A stretch of DNA of 13,773 nucleotides. Source: CAYWFP01 sp964457365 (lineage in GTDB: Bacteria; Planctomycetota; SZUA-567). Position 1 is the stretch's first letter. Each line of letters opens with the position of its first letter. A program made the translations under genes and the position numbers. Location: the NCBI GenBank assembly GCA_964457365.1, contig CAYWFP010000100.1, positions 1-13,773 of the forward strand. Reading direction: 5' to 3'. Positions 1-6,714 of this stretch are shown here, in pieces. Under the pieces are notes generated by a model. That model was given only the letters and a program-made list of their open reading frames with translations. It was not told where the DNA came from and did not search any database.

Positions 1-54
1 TGTCATCTGCAAAACCTTGATGCTCCCGCCTTGATCTGGTGAACGCTTACGAAA

Positions 55-82
55 AAAGAAAACCCGTTCCCGGGTTCTTTCG
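55..82 (+). terminator. Rho-independent terminator
   Basis: A perfect 6-bp stem AACCCG/CGGGTT (61-66 and 71-76) encloses a TTCC loop. It is preceded by an A-rich run and followed by TTCTTTC, so the hairpin can pair A-tract to U-tract. All three + frames entering the window stop within the first 42 bases (TGA at 18-20, 32-34 and 40-42), so a + strand gene probably ends just before it. Too little of that gene is present to name it or fix its frame. Confidence 0.6.
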
Positions 83-600
83 CAGGTTAAACGGTAGCAC
101 CGGAGCAATGTGACCGGCCGATGCTTCTGTCGCTGCGATTGGCCTCTTGCGCCGCTGCCGTGTTTGCCGGACAGGTTCGCGCACCCGTTTCGTTATGTGA
201 AAAAAATCCGGCTGCCTCTTTGGCGGCGAATGGCGGAAGCTGTCTGCACGAACGGGCGCCGCGAACTCCCTCCATGCCTCAGGCAGTATTTCGCGCGCTC
301 CCGCCGTCTCGCGGCAAAACCGGGTCGGCGACGAAAGGCGGGGATCGCGCGCGCGAACTGATCGACCGTGCCGGCGCCCGCGGCGCGGTCTTGCCCGGGA
401 GCGGGCGTATCGGCTTGCATCGCCTGGCGCCTCTCATCGGAGCGGACCGGGCGCGCGGCCGCGGATTCGTCGCCTGCCACGTCGTTTTCCGGTCTGGCGC
501 GAACGTTCGCACCGGTCTGGACACATCGACATTTCGTGGGTTTTCTTGCGCCGGGCAATCGGGAAATCCGCAATTTGTCTCGACAACTCCTTTGACCGCA
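83..600. other. Gene-free stretch upstream of acnB
   Basis: About 520 bases contain no open frame that I believe. The longest open frames (121-603 on +, 193-573 on -) have no ribosome-binding site, read as Arg/Ala/Pro-rich low-information protein, and overlap each other on opposite strands as GC-rich non-coding DNA usually does. The stretch does hold a hairpin with 7-bp arms CGCCCGC/GCGGGCG (375-381 and 401-407) and the repeat-palindrome cluster at 489-520. A long leader, a decayed gene or an unrecognised RNA cannot be excluded. Confidence 0.5.
489..520. repeat. 9-bp direct repeat flanking a 12-bp palindrome
   Basis: CCGGTCTGG occurs at 489-497 and again at 512-520. The 14 bases between them contain the perfect palindrome GCGAACGTTCGC (499-510). 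The spacing, about two helical turns between repeats, would suit a protein-binding site, but no function is shown. Confidence 0.5.
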
Positions 601-637
601 TGATATTATACGACTGCAAAATATTTAAAAAAAGGTC

Positions 638-665
638 TTGACTACTACCCGAAAACGGGTATGCT
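638..665 (+). promoter_or_regulatory. Sigma70-like promoter of acnB
   Basis: TTGACT (638-643) and TATGCT (660-665) are separated by 16 bases, and an AT-rich block (about 601-633, including a run of A) lies immediately upstream like an UP element. Transcription would start near 672 and give a leader of roughly 36 bases. This is the best promoter match in the window. Confidence 0.7.
646..661. promoter_or_regulatory. Operator-like palindrome inside the acnB promoter
   Basis: TACCCGAAAACGGGTA is a perfect inverted repeat of 6-bp arms around AAAA. It fills the spacer and overlaps the first two bases of the -10 box. A dimeric regulator bound here would block RNA polymerase, so repression of acnB is the natural reading. 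The regulator is not encoded in the window and I cannot name its family; an iron, redox or carbon regulator would suit aconitase, but that is inference. Confidence 0.5.
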
Positions 666-707
666 GTAGGCGGTCGCATTGGTGCCGACCGACAGGCAGG
701 AGAGTGC

Positions 708-3251
708 ATGAACACCGAGTACGAACGACACGTCGCCGAGCGCGAGGCGCTGGGCATCCCGCCGCTGCCGCTGAGTGCCGAGCAGGTGGGAGTGCTGACC
801 ACCGAGCTCCTGAGCCCGGCGCGGGTGGATGGGGATCTGCTGCTGAGTCTGCTGGCCCGGCGCGTGCCGCCGGGGGTGGATCCGGCCGCCGAGGGCAAGG
901 CGGCGTTTCTTCGCCGCGTGACACTGGGCGAGTTGCATTGCCCGCTGCTCTCGCCCGCGCAGGCGGTGGAACTCCTGGGCACGATGCAGGGCGGCTACAA
1001 CGTCCCGCCGCTGGTGGAGCTGCTGCGGCACGAGGCCCTCGGCGCCAACGCCGCGGCGGCATTGCGGTCGATCATCCTTGTCTTCGACGCCGTGGACGAG
1101 GTCGTGCGGCTGGCCGGGCAGGGCAATCCGCACGCGCAGGCGGTGCTGCGCGGCTGGGCCGAAGCCGAGTGGTTTGCCGCGCGGCCGCTGCTTCCCGAGC
1201 GGCTGGCACTGACGGTCTTCCGCGTCGACGGGGAGATCAACACGGACGACCTCTCGCCGGCGAAGGAGGCGCCGACGCGGCCGGATATTCCGCTGCACGC
1301 GCTGAGCATGGGGCAGGCGCGCTTCCCCGGCGGCATCGAAACGATCGCCAAATTGCGCGCGGACGGGAAGGCCGTCGCCTTCGTCGGCCACACCGTCGGC
1401 ACGGGCAGCTCGCGCAAGTCGGCGACGAACTCGCTGATCTGGCACATTGGCGAGGACATCCCGCACGTGCCGAACAAGCGCCGCGGCGGGGTGGTGATCG
1501 GCGAGTCGGTCGCGCCGATCTTCTTCAACACCTTCGAGGACGCCGGCGGCCTGCCGCTGCGGGTGGACTCGATCGCCAAGCTCGAAGACGGCGCGGCCAT
1601 CGTCGTCCTGCCCTACGCGGGCCGCGTCGAAGACCCGGGCGGTCGGACGCTGGCGCGCTTCGCGCTGCAGCCGGCGGCGCTGCCGGCGGAGTACCGCGCC
1701 GGCGGGCGGATGAACCTGATCATCGGGCGCAAACTCGCCGAAGCGGCGCGCGTGGCGCTGGGGCTGCCCGCGAGCGAGTTGCTGCCGCTGCCGCAGCCGG
1801 CGGCGCATCCGGACGGGCAGGGCTATACGCTGGCGCAGAAGATCGTCGGCCGCGCCTGCGGGCGGGACGGAGTGCTGCCCGGCGAGACGGTCGAGCCCGC
1901 GTGCGCCACCGTCGGCAGTCAGGACACCACCGGCCCGATGACGCGCGACGAGATGAGCGAGCTGGCGTGCCTGAAGTTCCGGGCGCCGATGGTGATGCAG
2001 AGCTTCTGCCACACCGCCGCCTACCCGACCGCGCGCGACGAGGCGATGCACCGGACCCTGCCGGCGTTTATCACCGACCGCGGCGGCGTGACGCTGAAGC
2101 CCGGCGACGGCATCATCCACGCCTGGCTCGACCGGCTGCTGCTGCCGGATGCGGTCGGCACCGGCGGCGACAGCCACACGCGCTTTCCGCTGGGCATCAG
2201 CTTCCCGGCCGGCTCGGGGCTGGTCGCCTTCGCCGCGGCGCTGGGGTGCATGCCGCTGGAGATGCCCGCGTCGGTGCTGGTGACGCTCGCCGGCGAGCGC
2301 GCGGAAGGGATCACGCTGCGCGACCTGGTCAATTACGTCCCGCTGGCGGCGATGGAGGCCGGGCTGCAGGCGCGCTACGGCGAGGGCACGCGGAATCCGT
2401 TCAACAGCCGCATTCTCGAGATCGAAGGCACGCGCTCGCTGACGGTGGAGGAGGCGTTCGAGCTGACCTGCGCGGCCGCGGAGCGCTCGGCCGCGGCGGC
2501 GACGGTCGCGCTGGACGAGACGGAGGTGGCCGCCTACCTCCGGAGCAACGTGGCGCTGATGAAACGGATGCTCGCCGACGGTTACGAGGCCGCCGCGGCG
2601 CTGCAGGCGCGCATCGAAGCCGTCGAGCGCTGGCTGGAAGCGCCGGAACTGCTGCGCCGCGACGCCGCCGCCGACTATGCCGCGGCGCTGACGATCGATC
2701 AGGGCGCCATCGTCGAGCCGGTGCTGGCGTGCCCGAACAACCCCGACAACGTCGCCTGGCTTTCGGCGCATGCCGGCAGGGAAGTGGACGAGGTCTTCAT
2801 CGGCTCGTGCATGACCAACGTCACGCACTTGCGGGCCGCGGCGCGATTCTTCACCGGTCCCGGCGCGGCCCTCGGGGTCAAGCGGCTCTGGATCGCCCCG
2901 CCGACGCGGATGGAGCACGCGCAACTCGCGCGCGAAGGCGTCGTCCAGTGCTTCGAGGCCGTCGGCGCGCGGGTGGAGATCCCCGGCTGCAGCCTCTGCA
3001 TGGGCAACCAGGCCCGCGTCGCCGACGGCGCGACCGTGGTGTCGACGAGCACGCGCAACTTCGACAACCGCATGGGCGCGGGCGCGCAGGTGTTTCTCGG
3101 CAGCGCCGCGGTGGCCGCGCTGACCGCGCGCCTGGGGCGCATCCCGACGCCGGAGGAGTACCGGCAGGGCTGGCGCGAGTTCGTCGCGCCGGCGCTCCCG
3201 GAGATCGCCCGGTCGCTGCGCTTCGACACGATGGACGAGTACGCGCGGTAG
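708..3251 (+). CDS. acnB: Aconitate hydratase B (AcnB)
   Basis: Interconverts citrate and isocitrate through cis-aconitate in the TCA cycle in the cytosol; many AcnB enzymes also act on 2-methylisocitrate. The 847 residues align along their whole length with the AcnB family (E. coli protein 865). In order come an N-terminal HEAT-like domain (about 1-155), the swivel domain that sits before the core in AcnB but not AcnA (about 160-385, with GTGSSRKSATNS and IPHVPNKR), and the catalytic core (VGSQDTTGPMTRDE, MQSFCHTAAYP, GTGGDSHTRFP). The [4Fe-4S] ligands are C701 (IGSCMTN) and C761/C764 (PGCSLCMGNQ), spaced as expected. The start is supported by AGGAGA at 698-703. It appears to be transcribed alone from the promoter at 638-665. 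AcnB proteins can also bind mRNA when the cluster is lost; nothing here tests that. Confidence 0.97.
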   Translation: MNTEYERHVAEREALGIPPLPLSAEQVGVLTTELLSPARVDGDLLLSLLARRVPPGVDPAAEGKAAFLRRVTLGELHCPLLSPAQAVELLGTMQGGYNVPPLVELLRHEALGANAAAALRSIILVFDAVDEVVRLAGQGNPHAQAVLRGWAEAEWFAARPLLPERLALTVFRVDGEINTDDLSPAKEAPTRPDIPLHALSMGQARFPGGIETIAKLRADGKAVAFVGHTVGTGSSRKSATNSLIWHIGEDIPHVPNKRRGGVVIGESVAPIFFNTFEDAGGLPLRVDSIAKLEDGAAIVVLPYAGRVEDPGGRTLARFALQPAALPAEYRAGGRMNLIIGRKLAEAARVALGLPASELLPLPQPAAHPDGQGYTLAQKIVGRACGRDGVLPGETVEPACATVGSQDTTGPMTRDEMSELACLKFRAPMVMQSFCHTAAYPTARDEAMHRTLPAFITDRGGVTLKPGDGIIHAWLDRLLLPDAVGTGGDSHTRFPLGISFPAGSGLVAFAAALGCMPLEMPASVLVTLAGERAEGITLRDLVNYVPLAAMEAGLQARYGEGTRNPFNSRILEIEGTRSLTVEEAFELTCAAAERSAAAATVALDETEVAAYLRSNVALMKRMLADGYEAAAALQARIEAVERWLEAPELLRRDAAADYAAALTIDQGAIVEPVLACPNNPDNVAWLSAHAGREVDEVFIGSCMTNVTHLRAAARFFTGPGAALGVKRLWIAPPTRMEHAQLAREGVVQCFEAVGARVEIPGCSLCMGNQARVADGATVVSTSTRNFDNRMGAGAQVFLGSAAVAALTARLGRIPTPEEYRQGWREFVAPALPEIARSLRFDTMDEYAR

Positions 3252-3288
3252 GGATTCCTGAGCGGGCGCGCCGCCGTGTTTTTCGCGC

Positions 3289-3317
3289 TTGCGGCGGGGC
3301 GGAAGGTGGTTTGTAAT
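3289..3317 (+). promoter_or_regulatory. Possible promoter of the leucine-rich membrane protein
   Basis: TTGCGG (3289-3294), a 17-base spacer and TGTAAT (3312-3317, five of six consensus bases) precede the gene at 3351. A perfect hairpin GGGGCG-TTC-CGCCCC (3322-3336) lies at the predicted start of the transcript. The -35 match is weak. Confidence 0.35.
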
Positions 3318-3350
3318 GGCGGGGGCGTTCCGCCCCGGATGAGGACGCGC

Positions 3351-4010
3351 ATGGCCCGGAAACAGGATCAGGAGCCGCAGGATCTGCAGGAGCCGAAGCG
3401 GCAGGGGTGTTACAACCGCGCCTGCACCCAGTCGCTGGTGGCGATGCTGATCGGTTTCGTCCTCGGCGCGGGGCTGCTCTACTACTGGTACTTCCGGCAC
3501 TGGGGCGATCTGCCGCGGGTCGAGCCCGAGGATCTGCCGCGGGCGCAGGCGCTCTACGAGGAGGGCAGGAACGAACGCGACATCGGCAAACTGCAGGAGG
3601 CGTGGGAGCGGGCCATGGCGGTCAACTACGCCAAGGGCAAGGGCAGCGGCGCGGTGGGCCTGCTGCAGCAGATCGAGCAGGAACTGCAACGGGCCAAGAC
3701 GCAGTCGACGCTGGCCATCGGCAAGCTGGTCCGGGCCGAGGCGGAGTTCGAGAATCCGCTGCGGCAGAAGCTGGCGGCGCTGAAAGATCCCTCGACGATG
3801 ACCGACGCGCAATTGAAGGCGATCATCGCGGAGTGGCCGTACCTGGTGCATCTGGATCTGCGCGGCTGCACGGGAGTGACCGACATCACTCCGCTCGAGA
3901 GGGCGAAGAACCTCAAACGACTCGACCTGCGCGGGCTCGAGCAGATCCCGCCTCAGCAGATCCGGGCGCTGAAAGAGGCGCTGCCGACGCTGACGATCGA
4001 AGGCCCCTGA
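3351..4010 (+). CDS. One-pass membrane protein with leucine-rich-repeat-like tail
   Basis: Function unknown. The 219 residues begin with a charged, Gln/Glu-rich tail (1-27), followed by a clear membrane segment at about 29-48 (VAMLIGFVLGAGLLYYWYF). A helical, charged stretch (about 60-150) looks like a TPR-like or coiled-coil region. The C-terminus resembles leucine-rich repeats (HLDLRGCTGVTDITPL at 167-182, KRLDLRGLEQIP at 189-200). The C-terminal part probably faces the periplasm. I chose ATG 3351 because GAGG lies 6 bases upstream and the protein then starts MARKQ; ATG 3339 is in frame but has a poorer leader. The frame is also open upstream to the acnB stop, which I take as chance. It may be a partner or scaffold protein, since leucine-rich repeats usually mediate protein contacts, but no partner is evident. 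Confidence 0.75.
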   Translation: MARKQDQEPQDLQEPKRQGCYNRACTQSLVAMLIGFVLGAGLLYYWYFRHWGDLPRVEPEDLPRAQALYEEGRNERDIGKLQEAWERAMAVNYAKGKGSGAVGLLQQIEQELQRAKTQSTLAIGKLVRAEAEFENPLRQKLAALKDPSTMTDAQLKAIIAEWPYLVHLDLRGCTGVTDITPLERAKNLKRLDLRGLEQIPPQQIRALKEALPTLTIEGP

Positions 4011-4047
4011 GACCGGTATCCGGCCCGCCGGTCGCCCCGTGCCGGGG
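4011..4047 (+). terminator. Tandem hairpins after the leucine-rich protein gene
   Basis: Immediately after the stop codon, GACCGG (4011-4016) pairs with CCGGTC (4028-4033). A second stem CCCCG/CGGGG (4035-4039 and 4043-4047) follows with a 3-base loop. There is no U-run, so these may slow or stabilise the transcript end rather than act as a classic intrinsic terminator. Confidence 0.35.
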
Positions 4048-4411
4048 AGGCATTAACGCCACGCGATTGCGGGAATTGATTTCGTGCGCGCGGCGGGCGT
4101 CTGCGGCGTCGCGCCGGCGACGATGACAGCATCGAGCAGGCTCGATGCATAAACATCGCCGCCGTCGTCTTCTGGCAGCCGCTCCACCGGGCCGGTCGCG
4201 CTGACGCGGCGGCGGAAGGCTTGCGGGCCGCGCGCTCCTCTTTGTCGCGGCGGCCGAATCGGCGGAAACGACGGCGCCAGGCGTCCTGTTTTTCCGCTAT
4301 GGTTTGATTGTGCCGGTAATTACGCGGGAAAAATCGCCGAGAAATGCCGAAAAGAGTAGAGCCTCTCGTGCCCGATCGGTTACACTGGATGCATTGTCGG
4401 ACGAGGAGCGT
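4048..4411. other. Intergenic region before the diguanylate cyclase
   Basis: I see no credible gene. The notable item is the 20-bp palindrome at 4129-4148. A -10-like TACACT at 4381-4386 would start a transcript near 4393, but no good -35 lies 16-18 bases before it. The cyclase frame is open back to a TTG at 4304, but that upstream part has no ribosome-binding site and is not family-like. Confidence 0.5.
4129..4148. repeat. Perfect 20-bp palindrome
   Basis: GCATCGAGC (4129-4137) and GCTCGATGC (4140-4148) are exact inverted repeats around AG. The size and near-zero spacing suit the operator of a dimeric helix-turn-helix regulator. As RNA the hairpin would lose the central pairs and has no U-tract after it, so a terminator is less likely. 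The site is 264 bases before the cyclase start and 118 after the previous stop. Confidence 0.5.
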
Positions 4412-5671
4412 ATGCATCACGAACATCCCGAGGAGCACGCGGACGCGATGACCACCAACGAGCCCACGTTCGAAGAACTGCAAGGCCTGCCCACGGACTA
4501 CCATCTCGCTCAATTGCGCAAGATGGAGCACGAGGAACTGGTCCAGCAGTTCATGGGCCTGCAGAACGCCTACCGCTCGATGCTCAACACAATGGCGCTC
4601 TACAAGCGCCAGCTCAGCTACATGCAGGTGCACACCATCGTCAGCGGACAGATCGCCGAACTGACGCGGCGATTGAACGTGGGCGACCTGAAGGCCCTGG
4701 CCGGGACCGCCACCAAGGACGTCGCGGCCATCTTCGAGGCCAAGTACGCCGCGCTCTGGCTGGTCGACGCGGAGGCGAACCTGCTGGCGCTGAAGCAGAG
4801 CTGGCCGGAGAGTCAGAAGTATCCCGCGCTGGACCTGACGCACGACGAGGACGTGATGATCGTGCACGCGCTCAAGACCCGGCGCGAACCGGTAGCGATC
4901 GAGAGCGTGGCGCAGTACGAGCGCATGGCCGAGCGGGAGATGCGCGAGATCGACTGCACCGCGCCGCTGCGCGAGGGGGCGCTGCTGTGCCCGCTGGTCC
5001 TCAAGGTCGCCGACGTGGACCAGCCGCTGGTGGGGATCCTGCTCCTGGCGGGCAAGAGCGAGGGCTTCACTCCGCAGGACGCGGAGAACGCCACGATTAT
5101 CGCCGAGATGGTCGCCGCCTCGATCAACACCTGCGCGCTGCTGGAAAAGATGAGCGAGCTGGCCGAGACCGACGGGTTGACGCAGCTCTACAACCACCGC
5201 CATTTCCAGCAGGCGCTGGACCGGGCGCTGGCCACCGCGCGCCGCTACGAGACCGCCGTCTCGCTGATGATGATCGACATCGACCATTTCAAGAAGTTCA
5301 ACGACACCCACGGCCACCAGGCCGGCGACATGGTGCTGCGCGAGGTCAGCCGCATGGTGCGCCAGTCGGTTCGCGACAACATCGACATCGCCGCGCGCTA
5401 CGGCGGCGAGGAGTTCGCCGTCATCCTGCCGCACACCGAGATCAAGGGCGCGTTGATCGCGGCCGAACGGCTGCGCGCGACGGTGGAGCGCCACGCCATC
5501 CGCCTCGGCGGCCAGCACGTCACCGTCACCGTCAGCGTCGGCGTTGCCGAATACGTCGGCCAGCAGAAGAAGGCGCTGTTCATCGAGAGCGCCGACGCGG
5601 CCCTCTACGCGGCCAAGAACGGCGGGCGCAACCGGGTGGAGTACGCCCCCGGGGGCGCGCCGGAGGCGTGA
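4412..5671 (+). CDS. GAF-GGDEF diguanylate cyclase
   Basis: Predicted to make the second messenger c-di-GMP from two GTP. The 419 residues have no membrane segment, so it is cytosolic. A helical N-terminus (about 25-75) leads into a GAF-like sensor domain (about 85-245, including KYAALWLVDAEANLLAL and PLVGILLLAG) and then a full GGDEF domain (about 254-412). The domain has DGLTQLYNHRHF, MIDIDHFKKFND with the metal ligand D289, GHQAGD, and the active-site GGEEF at 331-335. The usual inhibitory-site arginine, nine residues before GGEEF, is D322, so product inhibition through that site is probably absent. Start choice is uncertain: ATG 4412 has GAGGAG only 3 bases upstream, while ATG 4448 has GAGGAG 12 bases upstream; both are in frame. 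The next gene starts 49 bases after the stop and may be co-transcribed. The signal sensed by the GAF domain is unknown. Confidence 0.93.
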   Translation: MHHEHPEEHADAMTTNEPTFEELQGLPTDYHLAQLRKMEHEELVQQFMGLQNAYRSMLNTMALYKRQLSYMQVHTIVSGQIAELTRRLNVGDLKALAGTATKDVAAIFEAKYAALWLVDAEANLLALKQSWPESQKYPALDLTHDEDVMIVHALKTRREPVAIESVAQYERMAEREMREIDCTAPLREGALLCPLVLKVADVDQPLVGILLLAGKSEGFTPQDAENATIIAEMVAASINTCALLEKMSELAETDGLTQLYNHRHFQQALDRALATARRYETAVSLMMIDIDHFKKFNDTHGHQAGDMVLREVSRMVRQSVRDNIDIAARYGGEEFAVILPHTEIKGALIAAERLRATVERHAIRLGGQHVTVTVSVGVAEYVGQQKKALFIESADAALYAAKNGGRNRVEYAPGGAPEA

Positions 5672-5720
5672 GGGCATTGCCCTAGAAAAGGCGGTTGAGG
5701 CGCATGAGGAAAGGACTTCG

Positions 5721-6368
5721 ATGCGACGGCACACGACCGTTCTCCCGGCTTGTCTCTTCTTGTTGCTCAACGCCGCCCCGCTCGCGGCCGGCGAAGGCTG
5801 GATCGACCTGCTGGCGCGCGTCGACACCCGGCGCGACGCCTTGCGCGGTTCCTGGCAGCGCGAAGGCGACGGCGACATCGTCGGCCGCGCGCCGATGCTG
5901 AACGCGGCCGCCCTGAAGCTGCCCTACCGGCCGCCGGCGGAGTACGACCTGACCATCAGCTTCACCCCGCTCAAGGGCCGCGACGGCATCGGCGTGGTTC
6001 TGGTGGTGGGCGAGTCGCAGGTGGGCTGGGTCATGCGCGGCTGGCCCGGCGCGGGGCAGCTCAGCGGGCTCAACCTAGTCAAAGGGAAGAAGGTACCCGA
6101 GAACCCCACCCGCACCGACACCGCCCTCGCGGACAACATCAGGCACACCACCCTGATCAAGGTGCGCCGCCGGCGACTACGGATCTGGCTCAACGACCGG
6201 CTCGTCGTCGACCACGTCACCGACGGCTCGGACCTGAGCATGCACCCGGCCTTCGACTCGCCCGACAAGGACGCGCTGGGGCTCTACGCGATGCGCAGCG
6301 ACGTGGTCTTCCACCGCGTGGCCGTGCGCCCCGTCGGCGGCACGGGCGAACTGCTCGGCGGCGAGTAG
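5721..6368 (+). CDS. Secreted protein with DUF1080-like (concanavalin A-like) fold
   Basis: The 215 residues begin with a typical Sec signal peptide: RRH at 2-4, a hydrophobic core at about 7-19 and likely cleavage after PLAA (A23), giving an exported protein. There is no lipobox. The mature part resembles the beta-sandwich DUF1080/LamG-like domains common in Planctomycetota and relatives: YDLTISFTPLKGRDGIGVVL, LIKVRRRRLRIWLNDRLVVD and ALGLYAMRSDVVFHRVAV follow the usual strand pattern for this fold. Some relatives act on or bind sugars, but I see no catalytic signature, so a substrate should not be assumed. AAAGGA at 5710-5715 supports ATG 5721. It lies 49 bases after the cyclase gene, with only a small GGGC/GCCC hairpin between, so the two are probably in one operon. 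Confidence 0.7.
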   Translation: MRRHTTVLPACLFLLLNAAPLAAGEGWIDLLARVDTRRDALRGSWQREGDGDIVGRAPMLNAAALKLPYRPPAEYDLTISFTPLKGRDGIGVVLVVGESQVGWVMRGWPGAGQLSGLNLVKGKKVPENPTRTDTALADNIRHTTLIKVRRRRLRIWLNDRLVVDHVTDGSDLSMHPAFDSPDKDALGLYAMRSDVVFHRVAVRPVGGTGELLGGE

Positions 6369-6390
6369 CGTTTCCCGCAGCGCGTACGTG

Positions 6391-6419
6391 TTGACTTGCG
6401 CGGCGGTTTGCCGCATGAT
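6391..6419 (+). promoter_or_regulatory. Probable promoter of the DUF6485 gene
   Basis: TTGACT (6391-6396) is followed after 17 bases by CATGAT (6414-6419, four of six consensus bases). The start would fall near 6426, about 29 bases before the ATG. Confidence 0.45.
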
Positions 6420-6454
6420 AGGCGTATCGATTCGACTTGCAGAAGGAGCGAGAC

Positions 6455-6598
6455 ATGGCCGACGGCGAATGTCCCAACAAAGAGAATAACCTCGAGAAGT
6501 GCCCCTGCACGTACGAGCCTTGCGAGCGCAAGGGGATCTGCTGCGAGTGCCTGAATTATCACCGCAGCCGCGGCGAAAAGCCCGTTTGTATGAAATAG
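6455..6598 (+). CDS. Cysteine-rich DUF6485 family mini-protein
   Basis: A 47-residue protein. It matches my memory of the small DUF6485 family, which has CPNKE near the start, a CxCxYEPCxRKGxCCECLxYH core and a late Cys. Cysteines are at 6, 16, 18, 23, 29, 30, 32 and 45, with H36 nearby: enough ligands for one or two metal ions or an Fe-S cluster. No function is known to me. AAGGAG at 6443-6448, six bases before the ATG, gives an excellent start. It has its own promoter and a strong hairpin behind it, so it looks like a single-gene unit. It sits directly upstream of the Fe-S assembly operon, and a link to metal, sulfur or redox chemistry is a reasonable but unproven inference. Confidence 0.85.
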   Translation: MADGECPNKENNLEKCPCTYEPCERKGICCECLNYHRSRGEKPVCMK

Positions 6599-6621
6599 GC
6601 GCGCTGCCCTACGCGTTCCAC

Positions 6622-6646
6622 GGGTCGGTCGCCTGGCGGCCGGCCC
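6622..6646 (+). terminator. Strong hairpin after the DUF6485 gene
   Basis: GGGTCGGTCGCC (6622-6633) and GGCGGCCGGCCC (6635-6646) form a 12-base inverted repeat, counting two G-T pairs, which would fold into a stem of about ten pairs. It lies 23 bases after the stop codon. The following bases (GATTCGTT) are only weakly U-rich, so termination may be partial. Confidence 0.45.
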
Positions 6647-6661
6647 GATTCGTTGGAAAAC

Positions 6662-6680
6662 TCCCATGAAAGCGATGGGA
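6662..6680. repeat. Inverted repeat upstream of the isc promoter
   Basis: TCCCAT (6662-6667) and ATGGGA (6675-6680) are exact inverted repeats with a 7-base spacer. They sit inside a larger imperfect symmetry (GGAAAA at 6655-6660, TTTCC at 6686-6690). The centre lies about 56 bases before the predicted iscS transcription start, a usual position for an activator site. Confidence 0.4.
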
Positions 6681-6714
6681 AAAAATTTCCGCATGCGCGT
6701 CGGCGGGGCTAAAC

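Noticed and set aside
1..42. C-terminal end of a + strand gene at the left edge
   Set aside because: The terminator behind it suggests one exists, but three frames are possible and at most 13 codons are visible, so it cannot be supported as a feature.
121..603. A 160-codon + strand frame upstream of acnB, and opposing minus frames at 193-573 and 279-524
   Set aside because: No ribosome-binding site, no recognisable family, and overlapping open frames on both strands; I treat them as non-coding.
3269..3296. Hairpin CGCCGC...GCGGCG as an acnB terminator
   Set aside because: The loop is 16 bases, there is no U-run after the stem, and the right arm overlaps the likely promoter of the next gene.
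3249..3350. Possible readthrough of the acnB TAG into the next gene, since both share a frame with no other stop between
   Set aside because: AcnB ends where the family ends, the next gene has its own promoter-like and ribosome-binding signals, and the 33 codons between look non-coding. GC-rich DNA gives such open runs by chance.
638..3851. Very long open frames overlapping acnB in other frames on both strands (for example 645-3851 on - and 638-3316 on +)
   Set aside because: They are Arg/Ala/Gly/Pro- or His/Leu/Arg-rich translations typical of non-coding frames opposite GC-rich genes, while acnB aligns fully with a known family.
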